Source: Arion vulgaris (Eukaryota > Mollusca > Gastropoda > Stylommatophora > Arionidae). Taken from it: 64,000 nucleotides of DNA. Numbering within the stretch: the first letter of the stretch is position 1; each line of letters opens with the position of its first letter. The position numbers and the translations under genes were made by a program. The notes under the pieces were generated by a model that was not told where the DNA came from, ran no database searches, and saw nothing but the letters and a program-made list of their open reading frames with translations. The stretch is from the NCBI GenBank assembly GCA_020796225.1, contig CM036774.1, positions 25,342,192 to 25,406,191 on the forward strand. Reading direction: 5' to 3'. This document shows, piece by piece, positions 43,990 through 55,880 of the stretch.

Positions 43990-46580
43990 GTTATGCTATG
44001 GTTACTTTCAAAAACTCGTTTCTGCTCTCATGTAATTTCTCTTCACATGTCAGCGTCTTGGTTATTCCCAAAGGCTTTGCTTCCAACTTCCACCTCTGCA
44101 GGCTCATTATACCCCAGGAGCAGCGTAGGTTACCAGTTAGAAACCAAATGTGCACTAACGCATGCGTTGTATGCGCCAACCACTCCCCCTTCTATCTGAC
44201 TTGGATTCCTCCCAGTCCCTACTTCTACAACGTCTACGAAGTCTCACCTCTACCAATATGCTCCTGTACTCCCTTATTCGTTTCACCATCCACGTTCTCA
44301 ACAGACAACTGCATGAATTTATTTGCATGCATCATCAACAAAACTTGACCTTCTTCGCCCGGTACCTTCTACCACTCCTCTCAATTGTCCACTACTATCT
44401 TCTCCTCCTACCCAGGTTGTCTGCATCCTCCAGACCTTCTTATCTGACAGCGAGAGATGTGTTTTAAGTAAGGGTCTCAAGTTTGTTCCTCTCCGTCCCT
44501 CCATTGACCACTACTCTACTCTTCAGGATGTGAACCGTTTCACCGTGGCCTGACTCAAATTCCACTTTCATCACCAGGAGGACCCTCTAGAACATCAGGA
44601 CTCGAGTATGTTCTCCAAGTATTCCACTGCAAGCATGATTGACTCCAAACCTGGTGCCTCTAACGCTCTTGACCTCTACATCAAGAATACTTCATACGAC
44701 ATTGGACTTCTCCACCTAAACGCCTAGGGCGTTCTAACATGTCACCGTCCGAGTTTCGTGCTCTATCACACCCCGTCGACGTGATGACATTGTTATCAAA
44801 ACCGCTGATAAAGGTGGTGCCATAGTCGTATGGAGTAAAGAACTATACCTTCAGGAAGGCCACAACCAACTACGTAACACCCTATTCTACAATAATATTC
44901 CTTCTGATGCTACACTATCCAACAATAGTAAGGTCCGTACAGTCATCAAGAACCTCATTGCCTCCAAAGACCTTCCTACCGGCATCATCACTATGTGTCA
45001 TCGACAGTTGTTTGTGCAAACCCGCATTCTATATGCTCCCAAAAATTCATAAACTTCACAATCCTGGTAGGCCTATTGTTTCTGCTTGCTCCTGTCCTAC
45101 GGAACATATCTCCGAATTCCTTGATAGTATCTTCAATCCTATAGTCACTACACTACCTTCATTCTTGAAGGATACTAACCACACTTTGTCTGTTTTTCTT
45201 CTATTAAGTTGTTGCCTGGCAGGACTTATCGCCTCTTCCTCCTTGATGTCTGCTCACTGTATACCTCTATACCTCATTCTGACGGACTTCAAGCTCTCCA
45301 GTTTTTCTCGACAGGAGAACTAACCCTCTTGTCTCCACCTCGACTCTCCTTCGTCTTGCTGAACTAGTTCTCACTCTCAACTCCTTTCAGTTCAATGACC
45401 AGTTCTTCGAACAGATTAGTGGGTCGCCATGGTACTAAATGGGACCAGCTATGCTTGTCTATTCATGGGTCATCTTGAACACTTAGTATGGAACACCTAT
45501 GATGGTCCTCTTCCGTCCGTGTATCATAGATACATCGATGATTGTATTTGAGTTACCGATATGTCTGAAGCCGATTTGTCACGCTTCATCACCTTCATCA
45601 ATGCCTTCAATCCTGCTATTCGGTTCACCTCTCCCATCTCTACCTCCTGTGTCAATTTTCTTGACATCACTATCACCATCAGCCTATCCACTATCACTAC
45701 ATCGATACTACAAGCCTACTGTACACATAGCTTTTCTGTATACACTCTTCCCATCCCCAGGCCTGTCGTGACTCTTTACCTTTCCTCAACTCTTACGCCT
45801 TCGTCGCCTCTGGAGTGAGGACGACGATTTTCTTGATAGAGCTCACGAGATGCTGGATTTCTTCCGCCAGCGCCTATACCCGGAGAATGTGCTTACATCT
45901 GCCATGCATCGGGTTCAGCTATTGCTCGCCAGAGGCCCTTTCTCACATACATGAACCCCAAGTCTGACAGGGTTAAACTTATCTTAACTTTCCACCCTCA
46001 TAGTTCCCTGGTGAAAAGGTCTTATTCCATCATCTCCTATTCTTCAGTCTGATCCTGAGACACGTTCAGTCTTCAACACTATCCTTTGGTGGCTTACAGA
46101 CGGACAGAAGCTCAAGGATTTGTTGGTACACAGTCGCTCAAGCCTAATATCCAGAGTCACTTTGGCACCATCCAGTGCGGACGTCGGCGCTGTAATACAT
46201 GTGCATATGTAATACAGACCCCACTGTCTCTTTTCCAAAGCTACGTATGCCATTCAAGACAGTTTCACGTGTGAGTTCCGCAATATCATCTATGCCATCA
46301 CCTGCAAACGATGCAACAAGTCCTATATTGGCGAAACCGGTAGAGACTCAGTGACCGATTCGCCCAACACTTACGCGATATTCGCCAACGCTCTGTGACT
46401 CCTGTGGCCACTCATTTCAACGATACTGGCCATTCAGGAGTTGACGATGTCCAGGTCACAGCCATCCGATCATGTTCCTCCGATGATCGCAGTCGATTTG
46501 CCCTGGAGAACCGTTTTATTTCATTCTATGGCACCTTTCGACCTCTTGGACTCAACGCATTACATTCCTATGCTTCTTAG
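43990..46580 (+). pseudogene. Penelope-like copy C2: full-length RT and endonuclease, frameshifted
   Basis: An N-terminal region (43990-44550) is followed by [24 protein letters not shown] sequence (44800). RT includes [20 protein letters not shown] (45030-45090), [19 protein letters not shown], a SGRHGTKWDQ-like decayed motif B at about 45420, and YHRYIDDCI-like sequence near 45520 with an added stop. The endonuclease spans 46140-46430 (CKRCNKSYIGETG). Frameshifts and stops are dispersed along its length. Confidence 0.88.
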
Positions 46581-46806
46581 TACTGTCTTATCCCGTGCCT
46601 TGTTATCTATATGTGTGTTTGCTCCACATATGTGTCATTTATCCACTATATTGTTTATTGTTTTCTTCTTTTCCACTTCGGTTTTTATGTTGCACTCATT
46701 TCGTTGTTCGTTTTATTCCAGATTTTCATTAGATAGGTTTATGTTTCCACTGTAATCGTCCATTTGTAGTGTTCCTCGAAATTCGTCATTCTTGTTGTAA
46801 TGTTTG

Positions 46807-46833
46807 CTTGATAAAGGCCTTTGGTCGAAACGT
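46807..46833 (+). ncRNA. Hammerhead-ribozyme-like core in Penelope pseudo-LTR (copy C2)
   Basis: Identical to the copy C1 core, located just before the 3' end of the full-length plus-strand copy. Confidence 0.5.
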
Positions 46834-46945
46834 TGCTGTTTATCGTCACTGTTGATGTATTTTGTAAAACTGTAGTACTTTGTGTTTACGTGTTTAGCTA
46901 TTTTTCAAAGTTTTACTGCAGCCTCCACCTTTTTTCGATAATCTA

Positions 46946-47185
46946 TCTAAACTACCTGTCTAGTCTGCTAGCTATTACCTGGGGTTGGGGAACGGTTGTA
47001 CCCGGTCCTGGCAGACTACTACAGATAGATGGATAGATAGATAGATGATTAGGATGACTGGTGATGATGATGATTAGGATGATAATGATGATTATTATTA
47101 TGATGAGAACGAAGTTGATACTTTGTACAATACTCTCGACAGGTGGCGTGCAACTTCAGAGGGACCGAACTATGTGGGGGTCTAC
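46946..47185. repeat. GATA and GATG simple repeats
   Basis: Gatagatagatag at 47025-47046 is followed by gatgatgatgattaggatga-type sequence to about 47110. The remainder is unique. Confidence 0.8.
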
Positions 47186-47455
47186 TTCTTCGAATGCTCC
47201 ATATCGACCACTTGTTAACCACTCTTTGTGATCTGTATCTGATCCGAACCTAAGAGCGAGTGTACGTTGTGGCAGTTGCGCGCCTACAAGTAGACAAGCA
47301 CATCCGATTTCTGCGACGCTTATTATTTACCAGGGTAGCTTCCTAGGCCTTATCTCAGTCGCAAGTTACGACAACAGGCGTTGTAGGTCGCAGTGTTACT
47401 ATTCTTTGCTGCACTTGCGGGGCCCCGGCAACACGCGGGCGCCATATGGGATAAA
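47186..47455 (-). mobile_element. SINE B copy
   Basis: Reversed copy: cttcttcgaatgctccatat, agcacatccgatttctgcga, tcgcagtgttactattcttt, head ggcaacacgcgggcgcc. Confidence 0.9.
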
Positions 47456-47469
47456 ACCCGAAGAAACGA

Positions 47470-47835
47470 AGTCAATTCTATCTATCTATTGTCTATTCCC
47501 AGGTGGAAGATGTAGTTGGCTGTCCACTCTTGCCGTTAAGTGTAGGGATGGAAGCTTTAATTTGTGTTCTAGGGCTAGATGAGTCGTCCTTGTTGTGTTG
47601 TATCCGTGTTTATGTAGTGTGGTCTTGATATTGTCTATCCATCTTTTCTTGGTCTTCCCTTAGCTCTAGTACCCGATCTATTTTTATCGTATGCTGTTAT
47701 TGGTGGTTGGTTGTATTTCATTCTCATTAAATGTCCAAACCACTGTTGTCTTTCGATGTAGTCGGTGCATGAAGTTATGCCCACTCTGCTTCTGATGTCC
47801 TCATTTCGTAGTCTGTTCTTCCGCTTTAAACTCCT
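47470..47835 (-). mobile_element. LINE C-terminal fragment (same family as 13656-13858)
   Basis: Reverse-complement words tctattcccaggtggaagat, gatgagtcgtccttgttgtg, ccatcttttcttggtcttcc and aaatgtccaaaccactgttg match the plus copy and extend further 5' (a decayed QQWFGHL-type motif). Confidence 0.75.
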
Positions 47836-47964
47836 CTCTCTCTCTCTCTCTCTCTCTCAATACTCACATCAACACGTCTTCACAACACTCACTGTCTTCT
47901 TATTTCGACATCTCATGTCCCATAATCCTTCTCTCTTTCCTCGCTGTCTTTCATTACACATACT

Positions 47965-48205
47965 CGGAAACACTAACTCCATCCCATCACTGTTCCCTTT
48001 TTCTGTATCCCATCACTGTTCCCCTTTTTCTGTATCCCATCACTGTTCCCCTTTTTCTGCATCCCATCACTGTTCCCCTTTTTCTGTATCCCATCACTGT
48101 TCCCCTTTTTCTGCATCCCATCACTGTTCCCCTTTTTCTGCATCCCATCACTGTTCCCCTTTTTCTGTATCTCATCACTGTTCCCCTTTTTCTGTATCCC
48201 ATTTT
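47965..48205. repeat. 27-bp tandem repeat, about eight copies
   Basis: The unit is ccatcactgttccccttttt plus ctgtatc. It is a multiple of three, so long SHHCSPFSV frames (plus) and GYRKRGTVM frames (minus) are trivial. A (CT)n run precedes it at 47832-47856. Confidence 0.95.
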
Positions 48206-49009
48206 GTCTTATAATTGCTCATCTTGTTCCTCTCTATTATTCTGTCCATCTCGTTCTGTCCTTACTTACATGCAAAGCAACACGCTCCGTTATCTCATTA
48301 TATCTGCAACTTCTTGTGTCCTTTCATTACTCTCTCTCTCTCTCTCTCTGTATTATTCTGTCTATCTCGTCGTATCATTTCTTACACACAGACAACACAT
48401 CCAAAACGATCACACCCCTGTCTCATATTTCCTCATCTCCTTATGTCCTATAATCCTCAACTCTCTCTCTCTCTCTCTATCTCTGTCTATCTCGCCCTAT
48501 CATTTCTTACACACAGACAACACACCCCCAAGCGATCACATCCCTGTCCCCTATTTTCTCATCTCCTCTCACCCTCCCTCCCTCCCGCCCTGGGAGTCTT
48601 CCATTACAAGCACGCAACAGCCCTAACACCATCCCATCACTGTCTTCCACATTCTACATTTCCTCTTGTCGTCCTTCTGCCTGTCTGACGGCTTGATTTA
48701 GCCGGCTAACACCAGCAAGCAGTTTCGATCGGGTTCCATGATTACACTAGGACGTGGAGACACAACACTGCCAATTTCATTTCAAACAGCTACCACCTTC
48801 TCTCTCTCTCCCCCAAATATTTCCACTCACTCTCCCGATGACTCTTATCCACAATCATGTCTTCAATATCTTTCATCGTTTTCTTTACTCAACGGAAGGC
48901 AACCATAAATTCACCTCCCTCAGAACTCATCAGAACTTGATCCCGTATTCCTTTTATTGGCCACACTTACTTTCTCTCCCTCTCTCTGACTCACTAGTAG
49001 TAATACAAA
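48206..49009. repeat. CT-rich degenerate repeats, ~135 bp period, then unique DNA
   Basis: Two diverged units at about 48330-48600 share tcatttcttacacacagaca and cgatcacacccctgtc. 48700-49009 shows nothing recognisable. Confidence 0.65.
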
Positions 49010-49760
49010 TCTCCTTCAGGGGGCCTCCAAAGTCTTCTATTTGTCACTATCATTACACTCTTCGTCAAAACCACGTCTGGGGGCCTTTCAAGATTTTTAT
49101 ATTCGTCACTAAAGTCACTTTTCACCGAAAAGCACTTTCTGGGCCACCAAGCTCTTACATGCTTCACTACCATCCTACACTTCAGCAAAATTCCTTACTG
49201 GACACCCACATTCTTCTATTCGTCACTACCATCAAAACCCCTTCCTGGACACCCACATTTTTCTATTCGTCACTACCATCAAAACCCCTTCCTGGACACC
49301 CACATTCTTCTATTCGTCACTACCATCAAAACCCCTTCCTGGACACCCACATTCTTCTATTCGTCACTACCATCAAAACCCCTTCCTGGACACCCACATT
49401 CTTCTATTCGTCACTACCATCAAAACCCCTTCCTGGACACCCACATTCTTCTATTCGTCACTACCATCAAAACCCCTTCCTGGACACCCACATTCTTCTA
49501 TTCGTCACTACCATCAAAACCCCTTCCTGGACACCCACATTCTTCTATTCGTCACTACCATCAAAACCCCTTCCTGGACACACCCCCCCTCCCCAAACTG
49601 ATATTCGTCACTACAAATCGTCACTACCATCCCACACTTCACCAAAACCCCTTCCTGGACACCCAAACTATGATATTCGTCACTAAAATTACTCGCCTTC
49701 AAAAACCACTACCTGGACACCCAACATCTTCTATTCGCCACTACCCTCACACTCTTCATA
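49010..49760. repeat. 47-bp minisatellite with degenerate edges
   Basis: Eight near-perfect units (gacacccacattcttctatt, cgtcactaccatcaaaaccc, cttcctg) at 49200-49580 are flanked by diverged units back to 49010 and on to 49760. Confidence 0.94.
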
Positions 49761-49894
49761 AAATTCCCACTCCTATGCCCTCAACGTCTTCTTTCCAGTC
49801 GTCAATCTCTCTTAATTCTATCCGCTCACGTCGTCCTATACCGTGCAGTTATTCCTTAGCTTTGACTTACAACTTCAGCAGCAGCAGTAGCTAG

Positions 49895-50290
49895 ACCAGC
49901 GTATCCCAAATTGGTAGGTATCGCCTCCAGTGGCGCTGAAGCTATCAGGGCGTAGTGGGTTCAGAAGCATTGGGAGGAGCATTTTCCTGATTTTGCGATT
50001 GAATAATCATTACAAATTTTAATTCTGCATTTTAATTCCGATCTTATGCCCATCTTACACGATCCTTTTTTTCATCAATTTTCTATTTGATGTATATAAT
50101 CCTTTGAAAATTGACCGTGTGACAAATATATATCAATTTTCTATGTCAAAGAGAAAATAGAGCATGTATATATATATATATGTGAGGAGGGGAGGGAGGG
50201 CTGACAAACTGTTATAATGAGGAGGGGGCGTTACAAAGTTTATGTCATGCAAAGAGGGCGGCTGGTCGAAAAAGTTTGGGAATCTATGAG
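49895..50290 (+). mobile_element. Unclassified interspersed repeat, copy 2, with hAT-like left end
   Basis: It begins ccagcgtatcccaaattggt, resembling hAT terminal repeats. From 49985 it matches 30671-30970. The right end is unclear. Confidence 0.5.
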
Positions 50291-50866
50291 CTCGACTATA
50301 CTCCCGTCTCCACAGACACAAACGATGTACATGTGTAATCTACGTCCGTGCCTGATTAGCTTCTCTGTACTTGCACGCATGCAGAATTTTCTGAGACATA
50401 AAACAATAACCCCATCATGGGAATAATACAAGGTGCTGGCTGCAAGTCGTGATATTGAAGAGAGAGACAAGACTATCAAGTTCGTGTGCGTGATACTCTT
50501 TAACGGATTATTGATTGATTGATTGAGTGATAGACAATCATAGTTACACTTCGGTTAATAACCGTAAATGTATGCTTCAATCATTTTGTTATTTTTATTC
50601 GTGGGGCCAGACACAAATTTTCGGAAAAATCAGGGTTTTTGGAGTATTTACTATTATTTGTCTATTCCGGAAAGTTATCCCCCCTTTCGATTTTTGGTGG
50701 GGTCAGGCCCCACTGACCCTTAATGGCGAGTCGCCCCTGCTTCAATCTCTTTCTGAAACAGTAAGATCACAACAACGAGAAACTCCATCGTGACAAATAT
50801 ACCGGACGTTAGAGATGTCCATAGTTGACAGCAATAACAATTCTCCACAAAGGCTGCGAGTCTGTG

Positions 50867-50906
<40 letters not shown>

Positions 50907-50941
50907 CAAGTAGATATGTAGAAATATACATACATATATAT
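50291..50941. other. Intronic DNA with AT microsatellite
   Basis: Contains an AT dinucleotide run at 50873-50901 and a ttgattgattgattga stretch at 50505-50525. Nothing else recognised. Confidence 0.5.
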
Positions 50942-51150
50942 ATTTTTTAAATTTCCGATCCAGAAGCACTTGAGCTTTCAGCTCTATGTCTCGGTGCCAT
51001 GAACATCGTAACCCTTCGGTTTGGTGCTAAGAACACCGTAAATCTGGAGAACCTGTGGCTTTTCCTGCCAGCCCGTGGAATTGAACCCCTATTCACAGAG
51101 GGCTTGTCGCTTGTTGTTCAACGCGCTACGAACACGCTGGGCAGGAGGGC
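50942..51150 (-). mobile_element. SINE E copy
   Basis: Reversed copy from ttccgatccagaagcacttg to acgctgggcaggagggc. The B box is slightly decayed (ggaattgaacccc on the plus strand). Confidence 0.9.
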
Positions 51151-51234
51151 ATATATATATATATATATATGTTAGATATAAAGTGAACCGAACGAGTATA
51201 TTGAAACACTAATATATAGCAGGCCCTCTTCTTC

Positions 51235-51350
51235 TACTTCGTTAGACGTGATTAGCACATTTCGTTAGGTTCGATGTACACATGCAATTTGGTACGGAAT
51301 CGAACCCAAAATCTTCAGAACGACATGTAAACGTCTTAACCACTTCGCCA
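51235..51350 (-). mobile_element. SINE G fragment (tRNA-like head)
   Basis: The minus strand reads ttaatggcgaagtggttaag and attttgggttcgattccgta, giving A and B boxes of the SINE G type. The body is missing. Confidence 0.65.
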
Positions 51351-51494
51351 TTAACCCCCACAATTCTTATTGTCTATAATATCACTTGTATGGCGGTGTA
51401 AGACAGGAAGGGACATGTTCCTGTGGAAGTTAATGGCCACATGGCTAGTACAGTCACAGAGAAACTGATCAGGTTAGGATATTTCTTTATGCCC

Positions 51495-51612
51495 CCAACA
51501 GAAAAAAACAACCTCATGACCTTACCGTAGATTGAACTCCAGCCTCTCGTATGGGAACCGCACTCTAATCAATTCGACCAGACACTCCACCACTTCGCCA
51601 TAGAGAGACCAT
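51495..51612 (-). mobile_element. tRNA-like SINE head, family not assigned
   Basis: The minus strand has tctctatggcgaagtggtgg (A box) and ggctggagttcaatctacgg (B-box-like), spaced as in a tRNA. No second copy was seen in the window. Confidence 0.5.
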
Positions 51613-51639
51613 CAAATATATTAATGTGATAGGAAAGAC

Positions 51640-51905
51640 ATTTCCCCGTGTGTTGCCGGGGTCTGAAAGAGAAGCAAAGAATAGTACCACTGCGACCAAC
51701 AAGGCATATCGTAAGAGGCGACAAAGGTAGGGGCCTAGGGAAGCTTCCATAATAAATAAAAAGCTTCACCGAAATCGGATGTGCTGTCCTACTTGTAGGA
51801 GCATAACTGGCACAACGTACAATCGCTCTTAGGCTTAAATCATATACAAATCACACAGAGTGGTTAACAAGTGGTCGATATGGAGCGCTCGAAGAAGAAG
51901 AAGAA
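51640..51905 (+). mobile_element. SINE B copy
   Basis: Head tccccgtgtgttgccggggt, body gtaccactgcgaccaacaag and ccgaaatcggatgtgctgtc, tail gtcgatatggagcgctcgaa ending in agaagaag. Confidence 0.92.
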
Positions 51906-52352
51906 AGATATGGACAGACTAGCACACAGAATAGCACATGACAGAAAATAATGACGCATATTTGTTGATGATTCGTGCGTGCTCTAGGAGAGGCACAAAA
52001 CCAACATACATGCAGTTCTAAAGAAGTAAGCGTGTTAAGTATCGATGAAAAACTACTATTGAGATACAGCAGGCTCCCATCACCGTCTGAGACACGCATA
52101 TGCGTTCTTTCAATTGAATTCTGTCACCCCACCTGAGCTCACTTCACAAAGCGCCCAAAGGTGATTCGGGTAGTCCACGCGTGTGTGTGTGTTCACTCAG
52201 ACACAAAATCGGCTGTTGTTATTGATGATAACGATGTGTACTTCTCGTTGTCGTTAACAAGATCGGCAGTTGCAAGCGATGATTGTATGATGATGATGAT
52301 GATGAGTCATCACAGTAATGTAGTTATATCTTCTCTGCCGTTACTAATCCAT
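51906..52352. other. Intronic sequence, nothing recognised
   Basis: A short GT run (52178-52190) and an atgatgatgatg run (52290-52303) are the only notable features. Confidence 0.4.
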
Positions 52353-52752
52353 ATGTGACCAGCGTTTCCCAAACTGGAGTCCGAGGACACCCCGGGATCC
52401 GCAAGGTACTCACATGGGATCCTCAAGCGCTTGAAGAAAATATTATGATCTTTGATATTTCAAACAGAAAAATACATTTTTTAAACATGTATAAAACAGT
52501 GGTAAACTAGTTCCGCTGTGAAATCAAAGGACCCGGATCAGACCGGAGTCTAAATGTCTGACAGAACACAATGTAAGATCATTTGAAGTTTCCCGCAGTC
52601 TGAGAAATTGGAACCAGCTAGACTGTTAGTGTGGTATAAAAATAACTCCATCGCTAGAAGATTGTCATATATAGAAACTTGGGGGTCCGCGGAAGTAAAA
52701 TGTATTTAAAATGGGGTCTGCGGTGATGCAAAGTTCGGGAACCGCTGCCCTA
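52353..52752. mobile_element. hAT-type non-autonomous DNA transposon (~400 bp)
   Basis: The left end is cagcgtttcccaaactggag and the right end reads inward as cagcggttcccgaactttgc. These inverted termini have the hAT-typical cag-g-ttcccaaac form. The interior is non-coding and includes ggggtccgcggaagtaaaat. An 8-bp target duplication is not clear (tatgtgac against ccctagac). Confidence 0.75.
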
Positions 52753-53680
52753 GACAATTGTTGAAGCGTTTGTGTAGAATATTGTTGCAGCTCATGATGA
52801 TGTTGTTATCTGTTATTGTTCTTGTGTTAATGGCGTCGTTATGATTTAGCGGTAGAAGGAGTGTGGTGACAAGATGGTAGTGGTGGAAACGGTAGAGAGA
52901 TATGTAGAGTTTTGTATCTGCATGTGAGGGACAATGTTGTAGCTGATGATGATGATGTTAGCTGTTATTGTTCTTGTATTAATGGCGTCGTTATGCTTTA
53001 GCGGTAGAAGGAGTGTGGTGACAAGATGGTAGTGGTGGAAACGGTAGAGAGATATGTAGAGTTTTGTATCTGCATGTGAGGGACAATGTTGTAGCTGATG
53101 ATGATGATGTTAGCTGTTATTGTTCTTGCATTAATGGCGTCGTTATGCTTTAGCGGTAGAAGGAGTGTGGTGACAAGATGGTAGTGGTGGAAACGGTAGA
53201 GAGATATGTAGAGTTTTGTATCTGCATGTGAGGGACAATGTTGTAGCTGATGATGATGATGTTAGCTGTTATTGTTCTTGTATTAATGGCGTCGTTATGA
53301 TTTAGCGGTAGAAGGAGTGTGGTGACAAGATGGTAGTGGTGGAAACGGTAGAGAGATATGTAGAGTTTTGTATCTGCATGTGAGGGACAATGTTGTAGCT
53401 GATGATGATGATGTTAGCTGTTATTGTTCTTGTGTTAATGGCGTCGTTATGATTTAGCGGTAGAAGGAGTGTGGTGACAAGATGGTAGTGGTGGAAACGG
53501 TAGAGAGATATGTAGAGTTTTGTATCTGCATGTGAGGGACAATGTTGTAGCTGATGATGATGATGTTAGCTGTTATTGTTCTTGTGTTAATGGCGTCGTT
53601 ATGCTTTAGCGGTAGAAGAAGTGTGGTGACAAGGTGATAGTGGTGGAAACTGAAGAGAGAAATGTTAGAATGGGGGTAAC
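52753..53680. repeat. 150-bp tandem repeat, six copies
   Basis: Units start at about 52830 (atggcgtcgttatg, gcggtagaaggagtgtggtg, gtagagagatatgtagagtt, tgcatgtgagggacaatgtt) with spacing of 150 bp and very few differences. Only the first and last units diverge, indicating recent expansion or active homogenisation. Confidence 0.96.
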
Positions 53681-53794
53681 CATTCCATCTTGTACAAAGC
53701 GCATAAGAAGGAAGCTACAGGTGTCCTGTTTTTTAAAAAACTGACGCGGAAAGGCAAAACAGGGATAAAGAATAGATGTGTTTTATGTGGTTTT

Positions 53795-53995
53795 TCCCCG
53801 ATCCAGAAGCACTTGAGCTTTCAGCTCTTCGACTCGGTGTCATGGATATCGTAACTCTTCGGTTCGGTGCCACCAACACCGTAAATCTGGAGAACATGTG
53901 GCTTTTCTGCCAGCCCGCGAAATTGAACCGCATTCACAAAGGCGTATCACCCGTCGTTCAACGCGCTACGAACACGCTGGGCAGGCGGGCAGAAT
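53795..53995 (-). mobile_element. SINE E copy
   Basis: Reversed copy from ccccgatccagaagcacttg to acgctgggcaggcgggca, with gaattgaaccgcattc as the B-box complement. Confidence 0.92.
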
Positions 53996-54244
53996 AGATG
54001 TTTCAAGCCTATGCAAGCCTTGGACTAAATACATCCCCAACTAATTACCGTTGTCTGTTAAACGAAATTGCAGAGAATAATGAGAATCATAACAACACTA
54101 TGTTTGTGGGTGAGCAGAATTATTGTTGAATGATGTATTTTTCAACACTGTTCATCAAGTTGTTCACCACTTCCATTGTTGACTTTACTCCCCCGAAACA
54201 ATGAGGACCGATATTTTCTTTCTTTATCATCGTCTAACTTCTCT

Positions 54245-54770
54245 TCTAACAATTCCTCCCTGTCTCCTCATAACATGCTCAAACATCCTCCCTGTCTCCT
54301 CATAACATGCTCAAACATCCTCCCAGTCTCCTCATAACATGCTCAAACATCCTCCCTGTCTCCTCATAACATGCTCAAACATCCTCCCTGTGTCCTCATA
54401 ACATGCTCAAACATCCTCCCAGTCTCCTCATAACATGCTCAAACATCCTCCCTGTCTCCTCATAACATGCTCAAACATCCTCCCTGTCTCCTCATAACAT
54501 GCTCAAACATCCTCCCTGTCTCCTCATAACATGCTCAAACATCCTCCCAGTCTCCTCATAACATGCTCAAACATCCTCCCTGTCTCCTCATAACATGCTC
54601 AAACATCCTCCCTGTCTCCTCATAACATGCTCAAACATCCTCCCTGTCTCCTCATGACATGCTCAAACATCCTCCCAGTCTCCTCATAACATGCTCAAAC
54701 ATCCTCCCTGTCTCCTCATGACATGCTCAAACATCCTCCCAGTCTCCTCATAACATGCTCAAACATGACG
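54245..54770. repeat. 32-bp tandem repeat, about 16 copies
   Basis: The unit is cataacatgctcaaacatcc plus tccctgtctcct, with a recurrent cccagtctcct variant spaced every few units. Confidence 0.96.
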
Positions 54771-55015
54771 ACTACAAACAAGAAATATATGGAAATGTAA
54801 AGAATGACAAATAACTCCAAAGTATAAAGTACTTGAAATCTTACACAAATGGCTGTAGCATATTTGGTTTGTGTGTGAATAGGAAATCTCTTCGTTTAGC
54901 TATGAATTGTATGGGTTGTTCTGTCATACAAGATGTGGTGAGGCTAATGAGCTCATGTGAGAGATGCTACATTCGCCACATCACTTGAGCGTGAAATATT
55001 TAAAGATCATATTGT

Positions 55016-55625
55016 CTGACATGTGTGGGTGTGGGTGGGAGAAAGAGAGAGAGACTAACTGAGTGCTTGAGAGAACGGATGAGTGTGTGAAAGATACACA
55101 GTATGCGTGTGAGGGAAAGAGAAGCTGTGTGTGTGTATGTGTGAGGGAGAGGATGATTGTGTGTGAGTGTGTGTGTGTGTGAGTGAGATTGTGCGTTGGC
55201 ATGTGAGAGATCAGTGGATTCTGTGATAAATGCATAGTGTGTGTGTGTGTGTGAGTGAAAGAAGCTGTGTGGATGCCTCATAGAATGGATGATTGTGTAA
55301 GTGACATCGTGTACGTGTGAAAGAGATATTGTGTGTTGGTGACTGTGAGAGCGGATGATTCTGTGAGAGACACATAGTGTGCGTGTGTGAGTTAGAGTAG
55401 GTGCGGGGGCGTGAAAGATCCGATAATTGTGCGAGAGATAGTGTGTGGATGAGTGTATGTGTATGTGAGTGTGGGTGTTCGTGGGTGAGAGTGTGTGGAT
55501 GAGTATGTAAGAGAGTGGATGAATGTGTGAAACAGATGGTGTGTGCGTGTGTATGTATGTGAATATGTTTATGTGAGTCGGTGTGTGCGAGTGAATGTAT
55601 GTCGGTACGTGTGTGTATGTTTTTT
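55016..55625. repeat. GT-rich degenerate simple repeat
   Basis: Irregular tgtgtgtgagtg and gagagtgtgtgga words extend over ~600 bp. Serine/Thr/His-rich minus frames through it are artefacts. Confidence 0.85.
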
Positions 55626-55880
55626 AAAGGGTTTTGTAAAGCCGAAGGATTGATTTCATTGCACCGGGTTTTACCCCATACGGCTCGGTTCCTCTCCACA
55701 GAAATGACACGCCACCTGCCGAGAGTATTGCACAAAGCACGAATTCCGTAGCTCCAGCAACAATCATAGGAGTCTCTGGAAAAAACTGCACTCGTGAACA
55801 GAACGGCGCGGTCCGGATTCGAACCCACGACCTTCGACTCGCAAGGCAAGAGGCTTAACCACTTAACCACAGAGACCTCA
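55626..55880 (-). mobile_element. SINE G copy, complete (tRNA-derived)
   Basis: The minus strand begins ggtctctgtggttaagtggt (A box) and cgtgggttcgaatccggacc (B box). The body is tttccagagactcctatgat, gctggagctacggaattcgt and ggtaaaacccggtgcaatga. Confidence 0.93.

Larger units (their letters stand above)
37405..46945. mobile_element. Composite Penelope-like element, four copies in a near-palindrome
   Basis: Two minus-strand copies (A 37407-40621, B 40622-42878) face two plus-strand copies (C1 42879-43719, C2 43720-46940). A and C2 are full length; B and C1 are 5'-truncated and supply the pseudo-LTR upstream of the full copies. The centre of the inversion is at about 42878 (catgctt/ctagtcttcc). 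The left flank ends atctatctaaactag and the right flank resumes atctatctaaactac, so the whole block may sit between one short direct repeat. The four copies differ by many small indels, and no copy is intact. Confidence 0.9.

Noticed and set aside
49780..49900. Minus-strand segment RRERIELREIDDWKED as a possible exon
   Set aside because: The acceptor is poor (no pyrimidine tract), the frame ends after about 25 codons without a donor, and there is no family match.
54245..54800. Exon-like start (tttcttgtttgtag, then VMFEHVMRRLGG) at the right edge of the 32-bp array
   Set aside because: The frame closes within the second unit and there is no donor; the peptide does not match the missing hyccin N-terminus.
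55211..55870. 219-codon minus frame rich in His, Ser and Thr
   Set aside because: It reads through SINE G and the GT-rich simple repeat; the composition follows from tgtgtg and gagtga words.
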